Positions 29,196-39,040 of a DNA stretch of 64,000 nt are shown here, piece by piece. The DNA is from Sphingomonas sp. Leaf339 (GTDB lineage: Bacteria; Pseudomonadota; Alphaproteobacteria; Sphingomonadales; Sphingomonadaceae): contig NZ_LMRS01000001.1 of NCBI RefSeq assembly GCF_001426195.1, positions 1,035,162-1,099,161 on the forward strand, read 5' to 3'. The first letter of the stretch is position 1. Each line of letters starts with the position of its first letter. The notes beneath the pieces were generated by a model. The model was given only the letters and a program-made list of their open reading frames with translations. It was not told the origin of the DNA and searched no databases. The position numbers and the translations under genes are program-made.

Positions 29196-29235
29196 GGGGC
29201 TCACCAAGGGCGGCAACGCAGGTGGTGAGCCCCTT
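29196..29235 (+). terminator. Hairpin after tsf, probable terminator
   Basis: A 10-bp perfect stem (29196-29205 with 29224-29233, GGGGCTCACC arm) with an 18-base loop, followed by TTCGT. The T run is short, so it may be a dispersed repeat with terminator activity. Confidence 0.55.
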
Positions 29236-29289
29236 CGTGCGTCTGCTCTTGCCGCGGATCGATCGTCACAGGTCGATCGTAAACGATAT

Positions 29290-29365
29290 CGTCATTGCGA
29301 GCGGAGCGAAGCAACCCAGCGCAGCGCGCGGAACACTGGGTTGCTTCGCTCCGCTCGCAATGACG
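29290..29365. repeat. Perfect 30-bp inverted repeat (dispersed palindromic element)
   Basis: Arms 29290-29319 and 29336-29365 are exact reverse complements around a 16-base spacer. The arm opens CGTCATTGCGAGCGGAGC, a sequence known as a widespread intergenic palindrome in many bacterial genomes. It has no coding capacity. Confidence 0.85.
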
Positions 29366-29694
29366 GCGCGGGAAGCCGATCGAAGTCGGGCACAGCTCTC
29401 ACGATCGATGTTCAGTGGGGAAGCGCGCGACAGTCGGGTCAAAACCGCGAAGAAAGATGGTTCTCGCGAAAACGCGGAGCCCCGGAGATGTCGCGCCACA
29501 AACGTCTTCCTTCACGAACCTCCGGCTAACCGTGGAAAGAGGATACTCGGCGTCCCGCGCAACTCTCCGTGCCTTCGCGCCTTCGCGTGAATATCTCCTC
29601 TCGGCCACGGAGCAACGATCCGTACCGATTCACGCCTGGGAGCCGACGGTCCACGCAACCGGCCCCGGATTAAATCCAACCCCGCCACACACGG

Positions 29695-29723
29695 TTGCCC
29701 CGCGCACCCGCCCCGCCTAAGGT
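29695..29723 (+). promoter_or_regulatory. Promoter of the pyrH-frr operon
   Basis: TTGCCC, 17 bases, TAAGGT, leaving a leader of about 25 bases before the pyrH ATG. Confidence 0.55.
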
Positions 29724-29754
29724 CCGCGCCGCTTCCCCCAACACATCGAGACGC

Positions 29755-30495
29755 ATGACCGAACCCCGCTTCAAACGTATTTTGCTGAAACTGTCGGGCG
29801 AAGTCCTGATGGGTGAGAATGGTCTTGCCATCGATCCGGATGTCACCGCCCGCGTCGCCGGTGAGATCGCCGGTGTCCGCGCGCAGGGGTATGAACTGTG
29901 CATCGTCGTCGGTGGCGGCAACATTTTCCGTGGCCTGTCCGCCGCCGCCAAGGGCATCGAGCGCGCGACCGCCGATTACATGGGTATGCTCGCCACCGTC
30001 ATGAACGCGCTGGCCGTGCAGAATGCGCTCGAGCAGATCGGCGTCGATACCCGCGTCCAGTCGGCGATCCCGATGTCCTCTGTGTGCGAACCCTTCATCC
30101 GCCGCCGCGCCGAGCGTCATCTGGAAAAGGGTCGCGTCGTGATCTTCGCCGCCGGTGTCGGCTCGCCTTTCTTCACCACCGATTCCGGCGCTGCGCTGCG
30201 CGCCGCCGAGATGAAGTGCGATGCGCTGTTCAAGGGCACCTCGGTCGACGGCGTCTATGATGCCGACCCGAAAAAGGTGCCGACCGCGACGCGCTATGAA
30301 ACCGTCAGCTATTCGCGGGTTCTGTCCGATGACCTGAAGGTCATGGACGCCTCCGCCATCGCGCTGTGCCGTGACAACAATATCCCGATCGTCGTCTTCA
30401 ACATCCGCGAACACGGCAATTTCGCCGCCGTCCTCGCCGGTGAAGGCATTTCCACGATCGTCCAGAATCAGGAGAATATCGATGCCCGCCTATGA
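29755..30495 (+). CDS. pyrH: UMP kinase
   Basis: 246 residues of the bacterial hexameric amino-acid-kinase type, phosphorylating UMP to [14 protein letters not shown] is the phosphate-binding start, [10 protein letters not shown] the glycine-rich loop, and [13 protein letters not shown] and [15 protein letters not shown] the substrate and ATP contacts. ATG at 29755 begins the conserved N-terminus. It overlaps frr by 14 bases. Confidence 0.97.
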   Translation: MTEPRFKRILLKLSGEVLMGENGLAIDPDVTARVAGEIAGVRAQGYELCIVVGGGNIFRGLSAAAKGIERATADYMGMLATVMNALAVQNALEQIGVDTRVQSAIPMSSVCEPFIRRRAERHLEKGRVVIFAAGVGSPFFTTDSGAALRAAEMKCDALFKGTSVDGVYDADPKKVPTATRYETVSYSRVLSDDLKVMDASAIALCRDNNIPIVVFNIREHGNFAAVLAGEGISTIVQNQENIDARL

Positions 30496-31039
30496 CAAGG
30501 CCGATATCCAGCGCCGCATGACCGGCGCAATCGACGCACTGAAGCACGATCTCAGCGGTCTTCGCACCGGTCGCGCCTCCACGACGCTGCTCGATCCCGT
30601 CAATGTCGAAGTCTATGGCAGCCATATGCCGCTGACCCAGGTCGCGACCGTCTCGGCGCCCGAGCCACGGATGCTGACCGTACAGGTGTGGGACAAGACG
30701 AACGTCAGTTCGGTGGAAAAGGCGATCCGGTCGGCCGGGCTCGGCCTGAACCCGATCAACGATGGCCAGACGCTGCGTCTGCCGATCCCCGACCTGACCG
30801 AAGAGCGCCGCAAGGAGCTTGCCAAGCTCGCCAGCCAATACGCGGAAAAGGCCCGGATCGCCGCCCGCAACGTGCGCCGCGACGGCATGGACAGCCTGAA
30901 GACCGACGAGAAGAAAAACGTCTTCGGCGAGGACGAGCGCAAGCGCCACGAAACCGAGCTGCAAAAGGTCACCGACAAGACCATCGCCGACATCGACGCC
31001 GCCTCGTCGTCGAAGGAAAAGGAAATCCTGGGCAAGTGA
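30482..31039 (+). CDS. frr: Ribosome recycling factor
   Basis: 185 residues, the normal length. With EF-G it splits the post-termination ribosome. [20 protein letters not shown] and RRDGMDSLK are diagnostic. Its start lies inside the pyrH 3' end, a conserved bacterial pairing. Confidence 0.97.
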   Translation: MPAYDKADIQRRMTGAIDALKHDLSGLRTGRASTTLLDPVNVEVYGSHMPLTQVATVSAPEPRMLTVQVWDKTNVSSVEKAIRSAGLGLNPINDGQTLRLPIPDLTEERRKELAKLASQYAEKARIAARNVRRDGMDSLKTDEKKNVFGEDERKRHETELQKVTDKTIADIDAASSSKEKEILGK

Positions 31040-31155
31040 CGGGCCGGGTGCAGTTCTCCTATTCCTCCTCTCACTCGCAGGAAGGGTCTGGAGAGGGCCT
31101 GTCCTCAAGGGCGGGTGTTCATGTCTTGCGCCTTCCTGCCAGCGCGAGGGAATAA

Positions 31156-31872
31156 GTGAGTACCGCGCCCATCCTCGCCACCGACACGCCTGCCATCCCC
31201 CGCCACGTCGCCATCATCATGGATGGCAACGGCCGCTGGGCGCGCCAGCGTCATCTCCCGCGCCTCGCCGGTCACAAGGCGGGGGTCGAGGCGGTTCGCC
31301 GCGTGACCCGCGCCGCCCGTGCGATGGGGATCGAGGCACTGACGCTCTATGCCTTCTCCTCGGAGAACTGGCGCCGCCCCGCCGAGGAAGTCAGCGACCT
31401 GATGGGGCTGCTGCGCCTCTTCATCCGCTCCGACCTCGCCGAACTGGCGCGCGAGAATGTCCGGTTGCGGATCATCGGCGATTACCGCGCCTTCTCGCCC
31501 GATCTGATCGCGCTGATCGAGGACGCGGTCGCGCGCACCGCCGGCAACAGCGGGCCGTTGCTGGCCATCGCGCTCAATTACGGCGCGCAGGCCGAACTCG
31601 CCGCCGCCGCCCGCCGCCTCGCCGCGCGCCTGCCCGCCGACCAGATCGACGAGGCGGCGATCGAGGCCGAACTCGACACCGTCGGTCTGCCCCCGCTCGA
31701 CCTCGTCATCCGCACGTCGGGCGAACAGCGCCTGTCGAACTTCCTGTTGTGGCAGGCGGCCTATGCCGAACTGCTGTTCGTCGACACGCTCTGGCCAGAT
31801 TTCGGTGCCGACGCGCTGGCCGACGCGGTCGCCGCCTTCGGCCAGCGCCAGCGTCGCTACGGAGGCCTGTGA
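31156..31872 (+). CDS. uppS: Isoprenyl transferase (undecaprenyl diphosphate synthase)
   Basis: 238 residues, cis-prenyltransferase making the C55 lipid carrier for cell wall synthesis. IIMDGNGRWARQR carries the catalytic Asp, TLYAFSSENWRRP is the FSxENW motif, and DLVIRTSGEQRLSNFLLWQ the RTSGExRxSNF motif. The start is GTG at 31156 with AGGG upstream. Its stop overlaps the GTG of cdsA. Confidence 0.96.
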   Translation: MSTAPILATDTPAIPRHVAIIMDGNGRWARQRHLPRLAGHKAGVEAVRRVTRAARAMGIEALTLYAFSSENWRRPAEEVSDLMGLLRLFIRSDLAELARENVRLRIIGDYRAFSPDLIALIEDAVARTAGNSGPLLAIALNYGAQAELAAAARRLAARLPADQIDEAAIEAELDTVGLPPLDLVIRTSGEQRLSNFLLWQAAYAELLFVDTLWPDFGADALADAVAAFGQRQRRYGGL

Positions 31873-32702
31873 CCGAAACGCCCGTCCCGTTGCCTGAGAC
31901 GATGCCCGACACGCCGGACGCCAAGCTCAGGACGCCGTCGAATCTTCGCCTGCGGATGATCGCCAGCGTCGTCATGATCGCCGTCGCGCTGGTCGCGCTG
32001 GTGGCGGGCGACCTGCTGTTCTGGCTGCTCGCGGTGGTCGCGGCGCTGTTCATGATGGCCGAATGGGCCGATCTGCACGGCGCCGACGCGAAGACGAAGC
32101 GGATGGCGCAGTTCGCGCTCTCCGTGCCGCTTGCGATCATGGCGCCGATCGCGGCGGGTCCGCATTTCTTCGTCCTCGGCCTGCTCGGGGCGGCGTTCTT
32201 CTTCATCGCCATCGTGTATCGCAATGCCGGCCTCGCGTTGGGCGCCGCCTATGTCGGCCTGCCGGTGTTCGCGCTGCTGCTGATCCGGCAACAGCCCGAT
32301 GGCCTCGTCCTGACGCTCTGGGCGCTGGCGCTCGTCTGGGCGACCGATATCGGCGCGTTCTTCACCGGCCGTTCGCTGGGCGGACCAAAGCTGGCGCCGC
32401 GGATCAGTCCCGCCAAGACCTGGTCCGGCCTGATCGGCGGCGTCGTGCTCGCCACGATCTTCGCCTTTGTCCTGCATGTCGGCTTGGGCCTGCCGTTCCG
32501 CCTAGTCATCGCGACGCCGTTCCTTGCGGTGCTGGCGCAGGGCGGTGACCTTTACGAGAGCGCGCTGAAGCGTCGCGCCGGGGTGAAGGACAGCGGCAAT
32601 GTGCTGCCCGGCCATGGCGGCGTCCTCGACCGGCTTGACGGCATCGTCCCGGTCGCCCCCGTCGCTGCGCTGCTCGTGGTCCTGCCGCAACTGTTGGGAT
32701 AA
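31869..32702 (+). CDS. cdsA: Phosphatidate cytidylyltransferase
   Basis: 277 residues with about seven membrane helices, making CDP-diacylglycerol from phosphatidate and CTP. The CDS signature is intact near the C-terminus: SALKRRAGVKDSGNVLPGHG followed by GVLDRLD. The start is GTG at 31869, overlapping the uppS stop as GTGA; the N-terminal 25 residues are proline-rich and poorly conserved. Confidence 0.95.
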   Translation: MTETPVPLPETMPDTPDAKLRTPSNLRLRMIASVVMIAVALVALVAGDLLFWLLAVVAALFMMAEWADLHGADAKTKRMAQFALSVPLAIMAPIAAGPHFFVLGLLGAAFFFIAIVYRNAGLALGAAYVGLPVFALLLIRQQPDGLVLTLWALALVWATDIGAFFTGRSLGGPKLAPRISPAKTWSGLIGGVVLATIFAFVLHVGLGLPFRLVIATPFLAVLAQGGDLYESALKRRAGVKDSGNVLPGHGGVLDRLDGIVPVAPVAALLVVLPQLLG

Positions 32703-32711
32703 GGCAGGCCT

Positions 32712-33869
32712 GTGAGAACCGTCACCATCCTTGGCGCCACCGGCTCGGTCGGCACCTCGACTCTCGACCTGATCGAGCGTGAGCCGGACAAGTTCCGCGT
32801 CCGCGCACTTACCGCCAATTGCGACGTCGCAAAGCTCGCCGCCGCCGCCCGCCGCACGCATGCCGAACTGGCGGTCGTCGCCGACGAAGCCTGCTTGCCC
32901 GATCTCCGCGCCGCGCTCGCTGGCACCGATACTCAGGTAGCCGGCGGGCGTGCCGCGATCATCGATGCCGCGCGCTCCGGCGCCGATTGGACGATGGGCG
33001 CGATCGTGGGCTGTGCCGGCCTCGAACCGGTCATGGCCGCGGTCGGGCAGGGCAGCACCGTCGTCCTCGCCAACAAGGAACCGCTGGTGTCCGCCGGCGA
33101 GGTCATTCTTGCTGCGGCTGCCGCATCGGGCGCCACGCTGCTCCCCGCCGACAGCGAACACAACGCGATCTTCCAGTGCTTCGCCCCCGATCAAGCCCGC
33201 GCGGTCCGTCGCATCATCCTGACATGCAGCGGCGGCCCGTTTCGCGACTGGTCGCTGGCCGACATGGCGGGCGTCACCCGTGAACAAGCGGTCGCCCACC
33301 CCAACTGGTCGATGGGCGCCAAGATATCGGTCGATTCGGCGACGATGATGAACAAGGGCCTCGAACTGATCGAGGCCGCTCGCCTGTTCCCGGTCGACCC
33401 CGACCGGATCGAGATCGTCATCCACCCGCAGTCCGTCATCCACAGCGCGGTCGATTATGTCGATGGCTCGATGCTCGCCCAGCTCGGCCCGTCGGACATG
33501 CGCGTGCCGATCGCGCATTGCCTGGCTTGGCCGCACCGCATGGCCACACCGATGGCGCCGCTCGACCTGATCGCGCTCGGCCGCCTCGATTTCGCGGCAC
33601 CCGATCCCGTCCGCTTCCCCGCCCTGCGCCTCGCCCGCAAAGCGCTCGCGGCCGGCGGCGCGCGCCCGGCAATCCTGAACGCTGCCAACGAGATCGCCGT
33701 CGCTGCTTTTCTGGCGCGGCGCATCGGCTTCCTCGAAATTGCCGCAATCGTGGAACATACGCTGGAACGCTACGACCCGCCCGCGCCAGAAACACTCGAC
33801 GCGGTCATTGCCGTCGATGCCGAGGCGCGGATATTGGCGGGCGAGCGCGTAGAGGATCGCGTAGCTTGA
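32712..33869 (+). CDS. dxr: 1-deoxy-D-xylulose 5-phosphate reductoisomerase
   Basis: 385 residues, second step of the non-mevalonate pathway using NADPH. ILGATGSVGTSTLDLI is the nucleotide-binding loop, ANKEPLVSAGE and PADSEHNAIFQC the metal and substrate loops, and MGAKISVDSATMMNKGLELIEA the conserved catalytic region. The start is GTG at 32712. Its stop overlaps the TTG start of rseP. Confidence 0.97.
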   Translation: MRTVTILGATGSVGTSTLDLIEREPDKFRVRALTANCDVAKLAAAARRTHAELAVVADEACLPDLRAALAGTDTQVAGGRAAIIDAARSGADWTMGAIVGCAGLEPVMAAVGQGSTVVLANKEPLVSAGEVILAAAAASGATLLPADSEHNAIFQCFAPDQARAVRRIILTCSGGPFRDWSLADMAGVTREQAVAHPNWSMGAKISVDSATMMNKGLELIEAARLFPVDPDRIEIVIHPQSVIHSAVDYVDGSMLAQLGPSDMRVPIAHCLAWPHRMATPMAPLDLIALGRLDFAAPDPVRFPALRLARKALAAGGARPAILNAANEIAVAAFLARRIGFLEIAAIVEHTLERYDPPAPETLDAVIAVDAEARILAGERVEDRVA

Positions 33870-34999
33870 TCGACAATCCCGGCTTTCTCCTCACCATCCT
33901 GGCCTTCATCGCGGTCATCGGTCCGCTCGTGTTCGTGCACGAGATGGGCCATTACCTCGCCGGCCGCTGGTTCGGCATCGGCGCCGACGCATTCTCGATC
34001 GGCTTCGGCCGCGAGATCGCCGGCTATACCGACAAGCGCGGCACCCGCTGGAAACTCGGCTGGTTGCCGCTGGGCGGGTATGTCCGCTTCGCCGGCGACA
34101 TGAACCCGGCCAGCCAGCCAACCGCCGAATGGCTGGCGCTGCCCGCCGCCGAACGCGAGCGGACGTTTCAGGCAAAGCCCGTCTGGCAGCGCGCGATCGT
34201 CGTCGCCGCCGGCCCGGTCGTCAATTTCGTCGTTGCGATCATCATCCTCGCCGGCTTCGCGCATTTCTACGGCACCCGTTACGCACCGCCCGTCGTCGGC
34301 GCGATCGTCGCGACCAGCCCCGCCGCCAAGGCCGGTCTGCGCCCCGGCGATCGTCTGATCTCGCTCGGTGGTCGGTCGATGGAAAGCTTCGCCGACATCG
34401 CCCAATATGCGATGATGCGGCCGGGCGAGACGATCCGCATCGATGTCGAACGCGCCGGCCGACCCCTGTCGACCACGCTGACCATCGGCACGCTGGAACA
34501 GCGCGATCGCTTCGGCAACGAATACAAGATCGGCCGCGTCGGCATCGGCAGCCCGCCGATCGAATATCGCCCCGTCTCGCTGTGGCGCGCGCCTGTCGAG
34601 GGCACGATCCAGGTCTTCTCGATCGTGCGCGGCTCGCTCGATGCGATCGGCCAGATCATCACCGGCCGCCGCTCGGTCGACGAACTGGGCGGGCCACTGC
34701 GCATCGCGAAGGTGTCGGGCGAACAGATGTCGCTGGGCTGGCCGGCGTTCATCGGCCTCGTCGCACTGGTGTCCATCAATCTGGGGTTCATCAATCTGCT
34801 GCCAGTGCCGATGCTCGATGGTGGCCACCTGTTCTTCTACGCGATCGAGGCGGTGCGGCGGCGCCCGGTCGATCAGCGTGTGCAGGAATGGGCGTTTCGC
34901 GGCGGCCTCGCCGCGCTTTTGGCCCTGATGCTCTTCGTGACGCTCAACGATCTCGGTCAGTTCGGTCTCTGGCGCAATCTCGCCGGCTTGATCGGTTGA
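33866..34999 (+). CDS. rseP: RIP metalloprotease RseP (site-2 protease)
   Basis: 377 residues, an intramembrane zinc protease that cuts membrane-bound anti-sigma factors and clears signal peptides. The zinc motif HEMGH lies near residue 20 in the first membrane helix. One PDZ domain spans about 115-200 (TSPAAKAGLRPGDRLISLGG), and NLLPVPMLDGGHLFF contains the third ligand Asp. The start is TTG at 33866, overlapping the dxr stop (TTGA); it is the only start giving the full first helix. Confidence 0.94.
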   Translation: MIDNPGFLLTILAFIAVIGPLVFVHEMGHYLAGRWFGIGADAFSIGFGREIAGYTDKRGTRWKLGWLPLGGYVRFAGDMNPASQPTAEWLALPAAERERTFQAKPVWQRAIVVAAGPVVNFVVAIIILAGFAHFYGTRYAPPVVGAIVATSPAAKAGLRPGDRLISLGGRSMESFADIAQYAMMRPGETIRIDVERAGRPLSTTLTIGTLEQRDRFGNEYKIGRVGIGSPPIEYRPVSLWRAPVEGTIQVFSIVRGSLDAIGQIITGRRSVDELGGPLRIAKVSGEQMSLGWPAFIGLVALVSINLGFINLLPVPMLDGGHLFFYAIEAVRRRPVDQRVQEWAFRGGLAALLALMLFVTLNDLGQFGLWRNLAGLIG

Positions 35000-35063
35000 A
35001 CAGTCTGGGGCAGGGCGAACGCCGCAGGGGTCGTGTATCTTGTTTTCCGTGGGTGGGTCGTAC

Positions 35064-37877
35064 GTGAAGAATGATGGTCAAAAGGTCGCGGCGATCGGCG
35101 TGACGTTGCTGGCGAGCACGATGCTCGCAGGCGTCCCGGTGATGGCGCAGACCGCCCCGGCACCCGCTGCGCAGGCAGCACCTGTGCGCCCCACGCCCGC
35201 CACAACGCGTCCGGCAACCGTCGCCGCGCCAAGCACCGCGACGCCTACGGCCGCAGGACAGGCTACGACTGCACCCGTCACCGCCGGCACGATTCGCTCG
35301 CTTCGGGTCGAAGGGTCGCAGCGCATCGAACCTGAAACGGTCCTGTCCTATACAAAGTTGCGTATCGGCATTCCGTACACCACCGCGACGCTCGATCAGG
35401 CGCTGGTCGATCTTCAGGCGTCGGAGTTGTTCGCCGACTATTCGATCTCCGGCGTGGAAAGCGGCGACATCGTGCTACGCATCCGCGAGAACCCGATCAT
35501 CAACCGGGTGATCCTGGAGGGCAACAAGGCGATCAAGAGCGACAAGATCCAGAAGGAACTGAAGCTCGCCCCCCGCCAGATCTTCACCCGCACCGCCGTG
35601 CGTGCCGATGTCGGCCGCATCGTCGAGCTGTATCGCCGCCAGGGCCGGTTCGCCGCCGTCGTCGATCCCAAGATGGTCAGCCTCGACCAGAACCGCGTCG
35701 ATATCGTCTTTGAGATCGCGGAAGGATCGAAGTCGAAGGTCCGCCAGATCAATATCATCGGCAACGAGAAATTCTCGGCCGATGCGTTGCGCGGCGAAAT
35801 GGCGACCAAGCAGTCGCGTTGGTTTCGTGTCCTGTCGTCGAACACCAGCTACGATCAGGATCGCCTGAACTACGACCAGCAGAAACTGCGCCAGTTCTAC
35901 CTGACGCAGGGGTACGCCGATTTCCGCGTGACCAGCGCGGTGGCGGAACTCACCCCCGATAAGCGTGACTTCATCATCACCTATGTCGTTGAGGAAGGGC
36001 CACGCTACAAATTCGGCGACGTCACCGTCGACAGTGAGATCCGCGATTTTGACAACACCCGCCTCGCCGCGTCGCTCGCCCCGAAAAAGGGCGATTGGTA
36101 CAATGCGAAGCTGGTCGAGGATTCGGTCGACAGCCTGTCGCAGACCGCCGGCCTGTTCGGCTACGCCTTCACCAACGTCGATCCGGAATTCCAGCGCGAT
36201 CGCGATACGCTCACGATGGGGATCAATTTCCACATCGCGCAGGCGCAGCGCACCTATGTCGAGCGCATCGACATCAACGGCAATACGCAGACGCAGGACA
36301 AGGTCGTCCGCCGCGAGATGCGGCTGGCCGAAGGTGACGCGTTCAACGATTTCCAGATCAAGCGGTCGCAGGATCGCATCAACTCGCTCGGCTTCTTCCA
36401 GGACAAGTTCGAGATCAAGCGCAGCCCCGGCAGCGCCCCGGACCGCATCCTGCTGGAAGCACCTGTCGAGGAAAAATCGACCGGTGAACTTCAGTTGTCG
36501 GCCGGCTATTCGTCGCTCGAACGCTTCATCGTGCAGGCGAACATCACTCAGCGCAATTTCCGCGGCAAGGGTCAGGAACTGCGCGCCGGCGTCAACTATT
36601 CCAGCTATCAGAAGTCGGTCGAACTGGGCTTCACCGAACCGTATCTGTTCGACAAGAACATCGCGGTCGGCGTCGATCTGTTCCGCCGCGATTTCAACCA
36701 GTTCAACTTCACCACCAACGGCGATCGCAATCAGCTGTACAACCAGGTGTCCACCGGATTCCAGATCCGCTCGGGCGTGCCGCTGACCGAATATTGGTCG
36801 CTGTCGGGTCGCTACGGCCTGTCCTATGATGAAGTCGGGCTGGACAGCAGCCTGCTCGTCAACGGCGAGTGCAGCGCGGCGACTGTCGGGCGCTATCTTT
36901 GCGAACAGCTCGGAAATCGCTGGACCTCGTCGGTCGGCTACTCGCTGATCTACAACAGCCTCAACAGCGGCCTGCGCCCAACCGCCGGTACCCGCTTTTC
37001 GTTCAGCCAGGATTTCGCCGGTCTCGGCGGTGACGTGAAGTATATCCGAACCCGGTTCGAAGCGGCGAAGTACAAGGGCCTTGGCAGCGGCTTCGTCCTC
37101 TCGTTTTTGGGTGAGGGCGGGTACATCAGGTCGCTCGAAAAGAGCCGTGGGCCGGGGATCGACAAGGTCCGGATCATCGATCGCTTCTATCTGGGCGAAC
37201 CGAACTTCCGCGGCTTCGATATCCGTGGCGTCGGCCCGCGTATCCAGCGGACGCCGCTCGTCACCGATCCGGTCACCGGGGTCCAGTCGCTGGTCACCGA
37301 TCGCAATCAGATCGTCGACGATCCATTGGGCGGCAAAGCCTATTATCTGGGTCGCATCGAACTCGAAATTCCGCTCGGCTCCGGCGCGCGGGAGCTCGGG
37401 CTTCGGCCGTCAATCTATGCGCAGGCAGGCAGCTTGTTCAGTCTGACGCGTCCGCTGGCGACGACGACCTTCACGCAGCTTCGGGACGCCAATGGCGTTC
37501 TGCGGACAAATCCCGATGGGTCGCCGACCCTCGCTGGCGCGCCGCTGACGACGATCGTGAACAATCAGACGTTGGCGCTCTACACGGTCAATGCGACCGA
37601 TACGACGAACGCAGGGCTGACGACGACCTGCGCGATCGGCTATTCCGCCACGGCCGGCGGCACCTGTGCCGGCACCTCGGCCAATGTCGCCCAGACCAGC
37701 CAGCCCTTCGTCGAGAACTTCCTCGGCAATTCGGCGCGGCCGCGTGTCACCGTTGGCATCGGCGTCAATTGGAATTCACCGTTCGGCCCTCTGCGCATCG
37801 ATCTCGCCCGCGCGCTGATCAAGCAAAAGGGCGACGACGACAAACTCATCACTTTCAACGTAGGAACCCAGTTCTGA
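35064..37877 (+). CDS. bamA: Outer membrane protein assembly factor BamA
   Basis: 937 residues, essential inserter of beta-barrel proteins in the outer membrane. A signal peptide (to PVMAQ), a Pro/Thr/Ala-rich linker (about 30-78), five POTRA domains (about 80-420) and a 16-strand barrel ending in FNVGTQF with the terminal Phe. LGEPNFRGFDIRGVGPR holds the conserved VRGF-type motif of loop 6. About 100 extra residues lie between the last strands. GTG at 35064 is preferred, with GGTGGG six bases upstream; TTG at 35040 and GTG at 35049 are in-frame alternatives. Confidence 0.95.
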   Translation: MKNDGQKVAAIGVTLLASTMLAGVPVMAQTAPAPAAQAAPVRPTPATTRPATVAAPSTATPTAAGQATTAPVTAGTIRSLRVEGSQRIEPETVLSYTKLRIGIPYTTATLDQALVDLQASELFADYSISGVESGDIVLRIRENPIINRVILEGNKAIKSDKIQKELKLAPRQIFTRTAVRADVGRIVELYRRQGRFAAVVDPKMVSLDQNRVDIVFEIAEGSKSKVRQINIIGNEKFSADALRGEMATKQSRWFRVLSSNTSYDQDRLNYDQQKLRQFYLTQGYADFRVTSAVAELTPDKRDFIITYVVEEGPRYKFGDVTVDSEIRDFDNTRLAASLAPKKGDWYNAKLVEDSVDSLSQTAGLFGYAFTNVDPEFQRDRDTLTMGINFHIAQAQRTYVERIDINGNTQTQDKVVRREMRLAEGDAFNDFQIKRSQDRINSLGFFQDKFEIKRSPGSAPDRILLEAPVEEKSTGELQLSAGYSSLERFIVQANITQRNFRGKGQELRAGVNYSSYQKSVELGFTEPYLFDKNIAVGVDLFRRDFNQFNFTTNGDRNQLYNQVSTGFQIRSGVPLTEYWSLSGRYGLSYDEVGLDSSLLVNGECSAATVGRYLCEQLGNRWTSSVGYSLIYNSLNSGLRPTAGTRFSFSQDFAGLGGDVKYIRTRFEAAKYKGLGSGFVLSFLGEGGYIRSLEKSRGPGIDKVRIIDRFYLGEPNFRGFDIRGVGPRIQRTPLVTDPVTGVQSLVTDRNQIVDDPLGGKAYYLGRIELEIPLGSGARELGLRPSIYAQAGSLFSLTRPLATTTFTQLRDANGVLRTNPDGSPTLAGAPLTTIVNNQTLALYTVNATDTTNAGLTTTCAIGYSATAGGTCAGTSANVAQTSQPFVENFLGNSARPRVTVGIGVNWNSPFGPLRIDLARALIKQKGDDDKLITFNVGTQF

Positions 37878-38533
37878 TGACCTTCAAGACGCTTCTTCTC
37901 GCCGCCGCACTCGTCGCGCCGGCCATCGCCACCACCGCCTCGGCCCAGGTCGGCGGCATCGCCGTCGCCAACCCAGAGGGTGCGGTCGGCAATTCCAAGG
38001 CATGGGCCGCTGCCCGTGGCCAGATCGAGACACAGTACAAGCCGCAGCTCGATCAGGCGAACACCCGTCGCGAAGCCGTGCAGCGTGAGCTTCAGCCGCT
38101 CGTGACCGCGTTCAACACCGCCCGCGCGGCGCCGAATGCCAATCAGGCCGCGCTGCAGACGCAGGCACAGGCTATTCAGACTCGTGAGCAGGCCGCCCAG
38201 GCCGAACTCACCCGCCTGACCGCCCCGGCCCAGCGCGCGCAGGCCTATGCGATCGAGCAGATCTCGGGCCGCCTGCCAGAGGCCGTTCAGGCCGTCGTCC
38301 GCGCGCGTAACGTCAGCCTGCTGCTCCGCCCGGACGCCGCGCTGTTCGCCAACCCCACCGCCGATGTGACCGCCGCGATCACGACCGAGCTGGATCGTCT
38401 GGTCCCGACCGTCGGCATCACGCCGCCCGCCAACTGGCAGCCCGGTCAGCAGCAGCAGGGTGCAGCACCTGCCGGTGCCGCTCCCGCCGCCGCGACGCCG
38501 GCCGCCCGGCCGGCCCAGTCCAGCGGCCGCTGA
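37877..38533 (+). CDS. OmpH/Skp family periplasmic chaperone
   Basis: 218 residues: a signal peptide (to TASAQ), a helical coiled-coil body rich in Gln, Ala and Arg (roughly residues 50-150), and a Pro/Ala-rich tail. Skp holds unfolded outer-membrane proteins on their way to the BAM complex. The start overlaps the bamA stop (TGATG), the usual pairing. In LPS-making bacteria lpxD follows; here fabZ follows directly. Confidence 0.85.
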   Translation: MTFKTLLLAAALVAPAIATTASAQVGGIAVANPEGAVGNSKAWAAARGQIETQYKPQLDQANTRREAVQRELQPLVTAFNTARAAPNANQAALQTQAQAIQTREQAAQAELTRLTAPAQRAQAYAIEQISGRLPEAVQAVVRARNVSLLLRPDAALFANPTADVTAAITTELDRLVPTVGITPPANWQPGQQQQGAAPAGAAPAAATPAARPAQSSGR

Positions 38534-38542
38534 GCGCAACCG

Positions 38543-39028
38543 GTGACTGATACCGTCGCCGTTGCACCGGAAACCGTCCTTGGCCCGTTCGATATCGGAC
38601 GGGTCATGGCGGCCCTCCCGCATCGTTATCCCCTGCTCCTCGTCGATCGTGTCGAGGAGCTGGTAATCGACAAGCGGATCGCCGCCATCAAGGCGGTGAC
38701 GATGAACGAACAGTTCTTCCAGGGGCATTTCCCCGGTCGCCCGATCATGCCCGGCGTGTTGATCGTCGAGGCGCTGGCGCAGGCGGCGGGTATCCTCGCG
38801 GTCGAAAGCCTCGGCCTCGCCGGTTCGGGCAAGCTCGTTTATTTCATGGCGATCGACGGGGCGAAGTTCAGGAAGCCGGTCGAACCCGGCGTCCTGCTCC
38901 GTCTGGAGGCGACGTTCGTGCAAAAGCGGTCCAGCGTCTGCAAGTTCGCAGGCGTTGCGAAGGTCGACGGCCAAGTCGTTGCGGAAGCTAACTTTACCGC
39001 GATGATCGCCGATCCGCCATCTGCGTGA
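38543..39028 (+). CDS. fabZ: 3-hydroxyacyl-[ACP] dehydratase FabZ
   Basis: 161 residues, hotdog fold, removing water from beta-hydroxyacyl-ACP in fatty acid synthesis. [13 protein letters not shown] opens the core. The catalytic His is in [20 protein letters not shown], which also holds the catalytic Glu. The start is GTG at 38543, nine bases after the ompH stop. The neighbouring lpx genes of other proteobacteria are missing. Confidence 0.96.
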   Translation: MTDTVAVAPETVLGPFDIGRVMAALPHRYPLLLVDRVEELVIDKRIAAIKAVTMNEQFFQGHFPGRPIMPGVLIVEALAQAAGILAVESLGLAGSGKLVYFMAIDGAKFRKPVEPGVLLRLEATFVQKRSSVCKFAGVAKVDGQVVAEANFTAMIADPPSA

Positions 39029-39040
39029 AGACAGCGAACT

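Larger units (their letters stand above)
29145..29754. other. 610-base intergenic repeat island between tsf and pyrH
   Basis: No supported gene. In order it holds the tsf hairpin (29196-29235), a perfect 30-bp inverted repeat (29290-29365), a stretch (about 29450-29600) resembling dispersed CGCGGAG/CTTCGCG-type sphingomonad repeats, and the pyrH promoter (29695-29723). The ORFs seen here lack ribosome binding sites and coding character. Confidence 0.65.

Noticed and set aside
29162..29590. 142-aa ORF in the tsf-pyrH gap
   Set aside because: It runs through palindromic repeats, lacks a ribosome binding site and has no coding character.
32502..33758. 418-aa minus-strand ORF
   Set aside because: An antisense shadow of cdsA and dxr.
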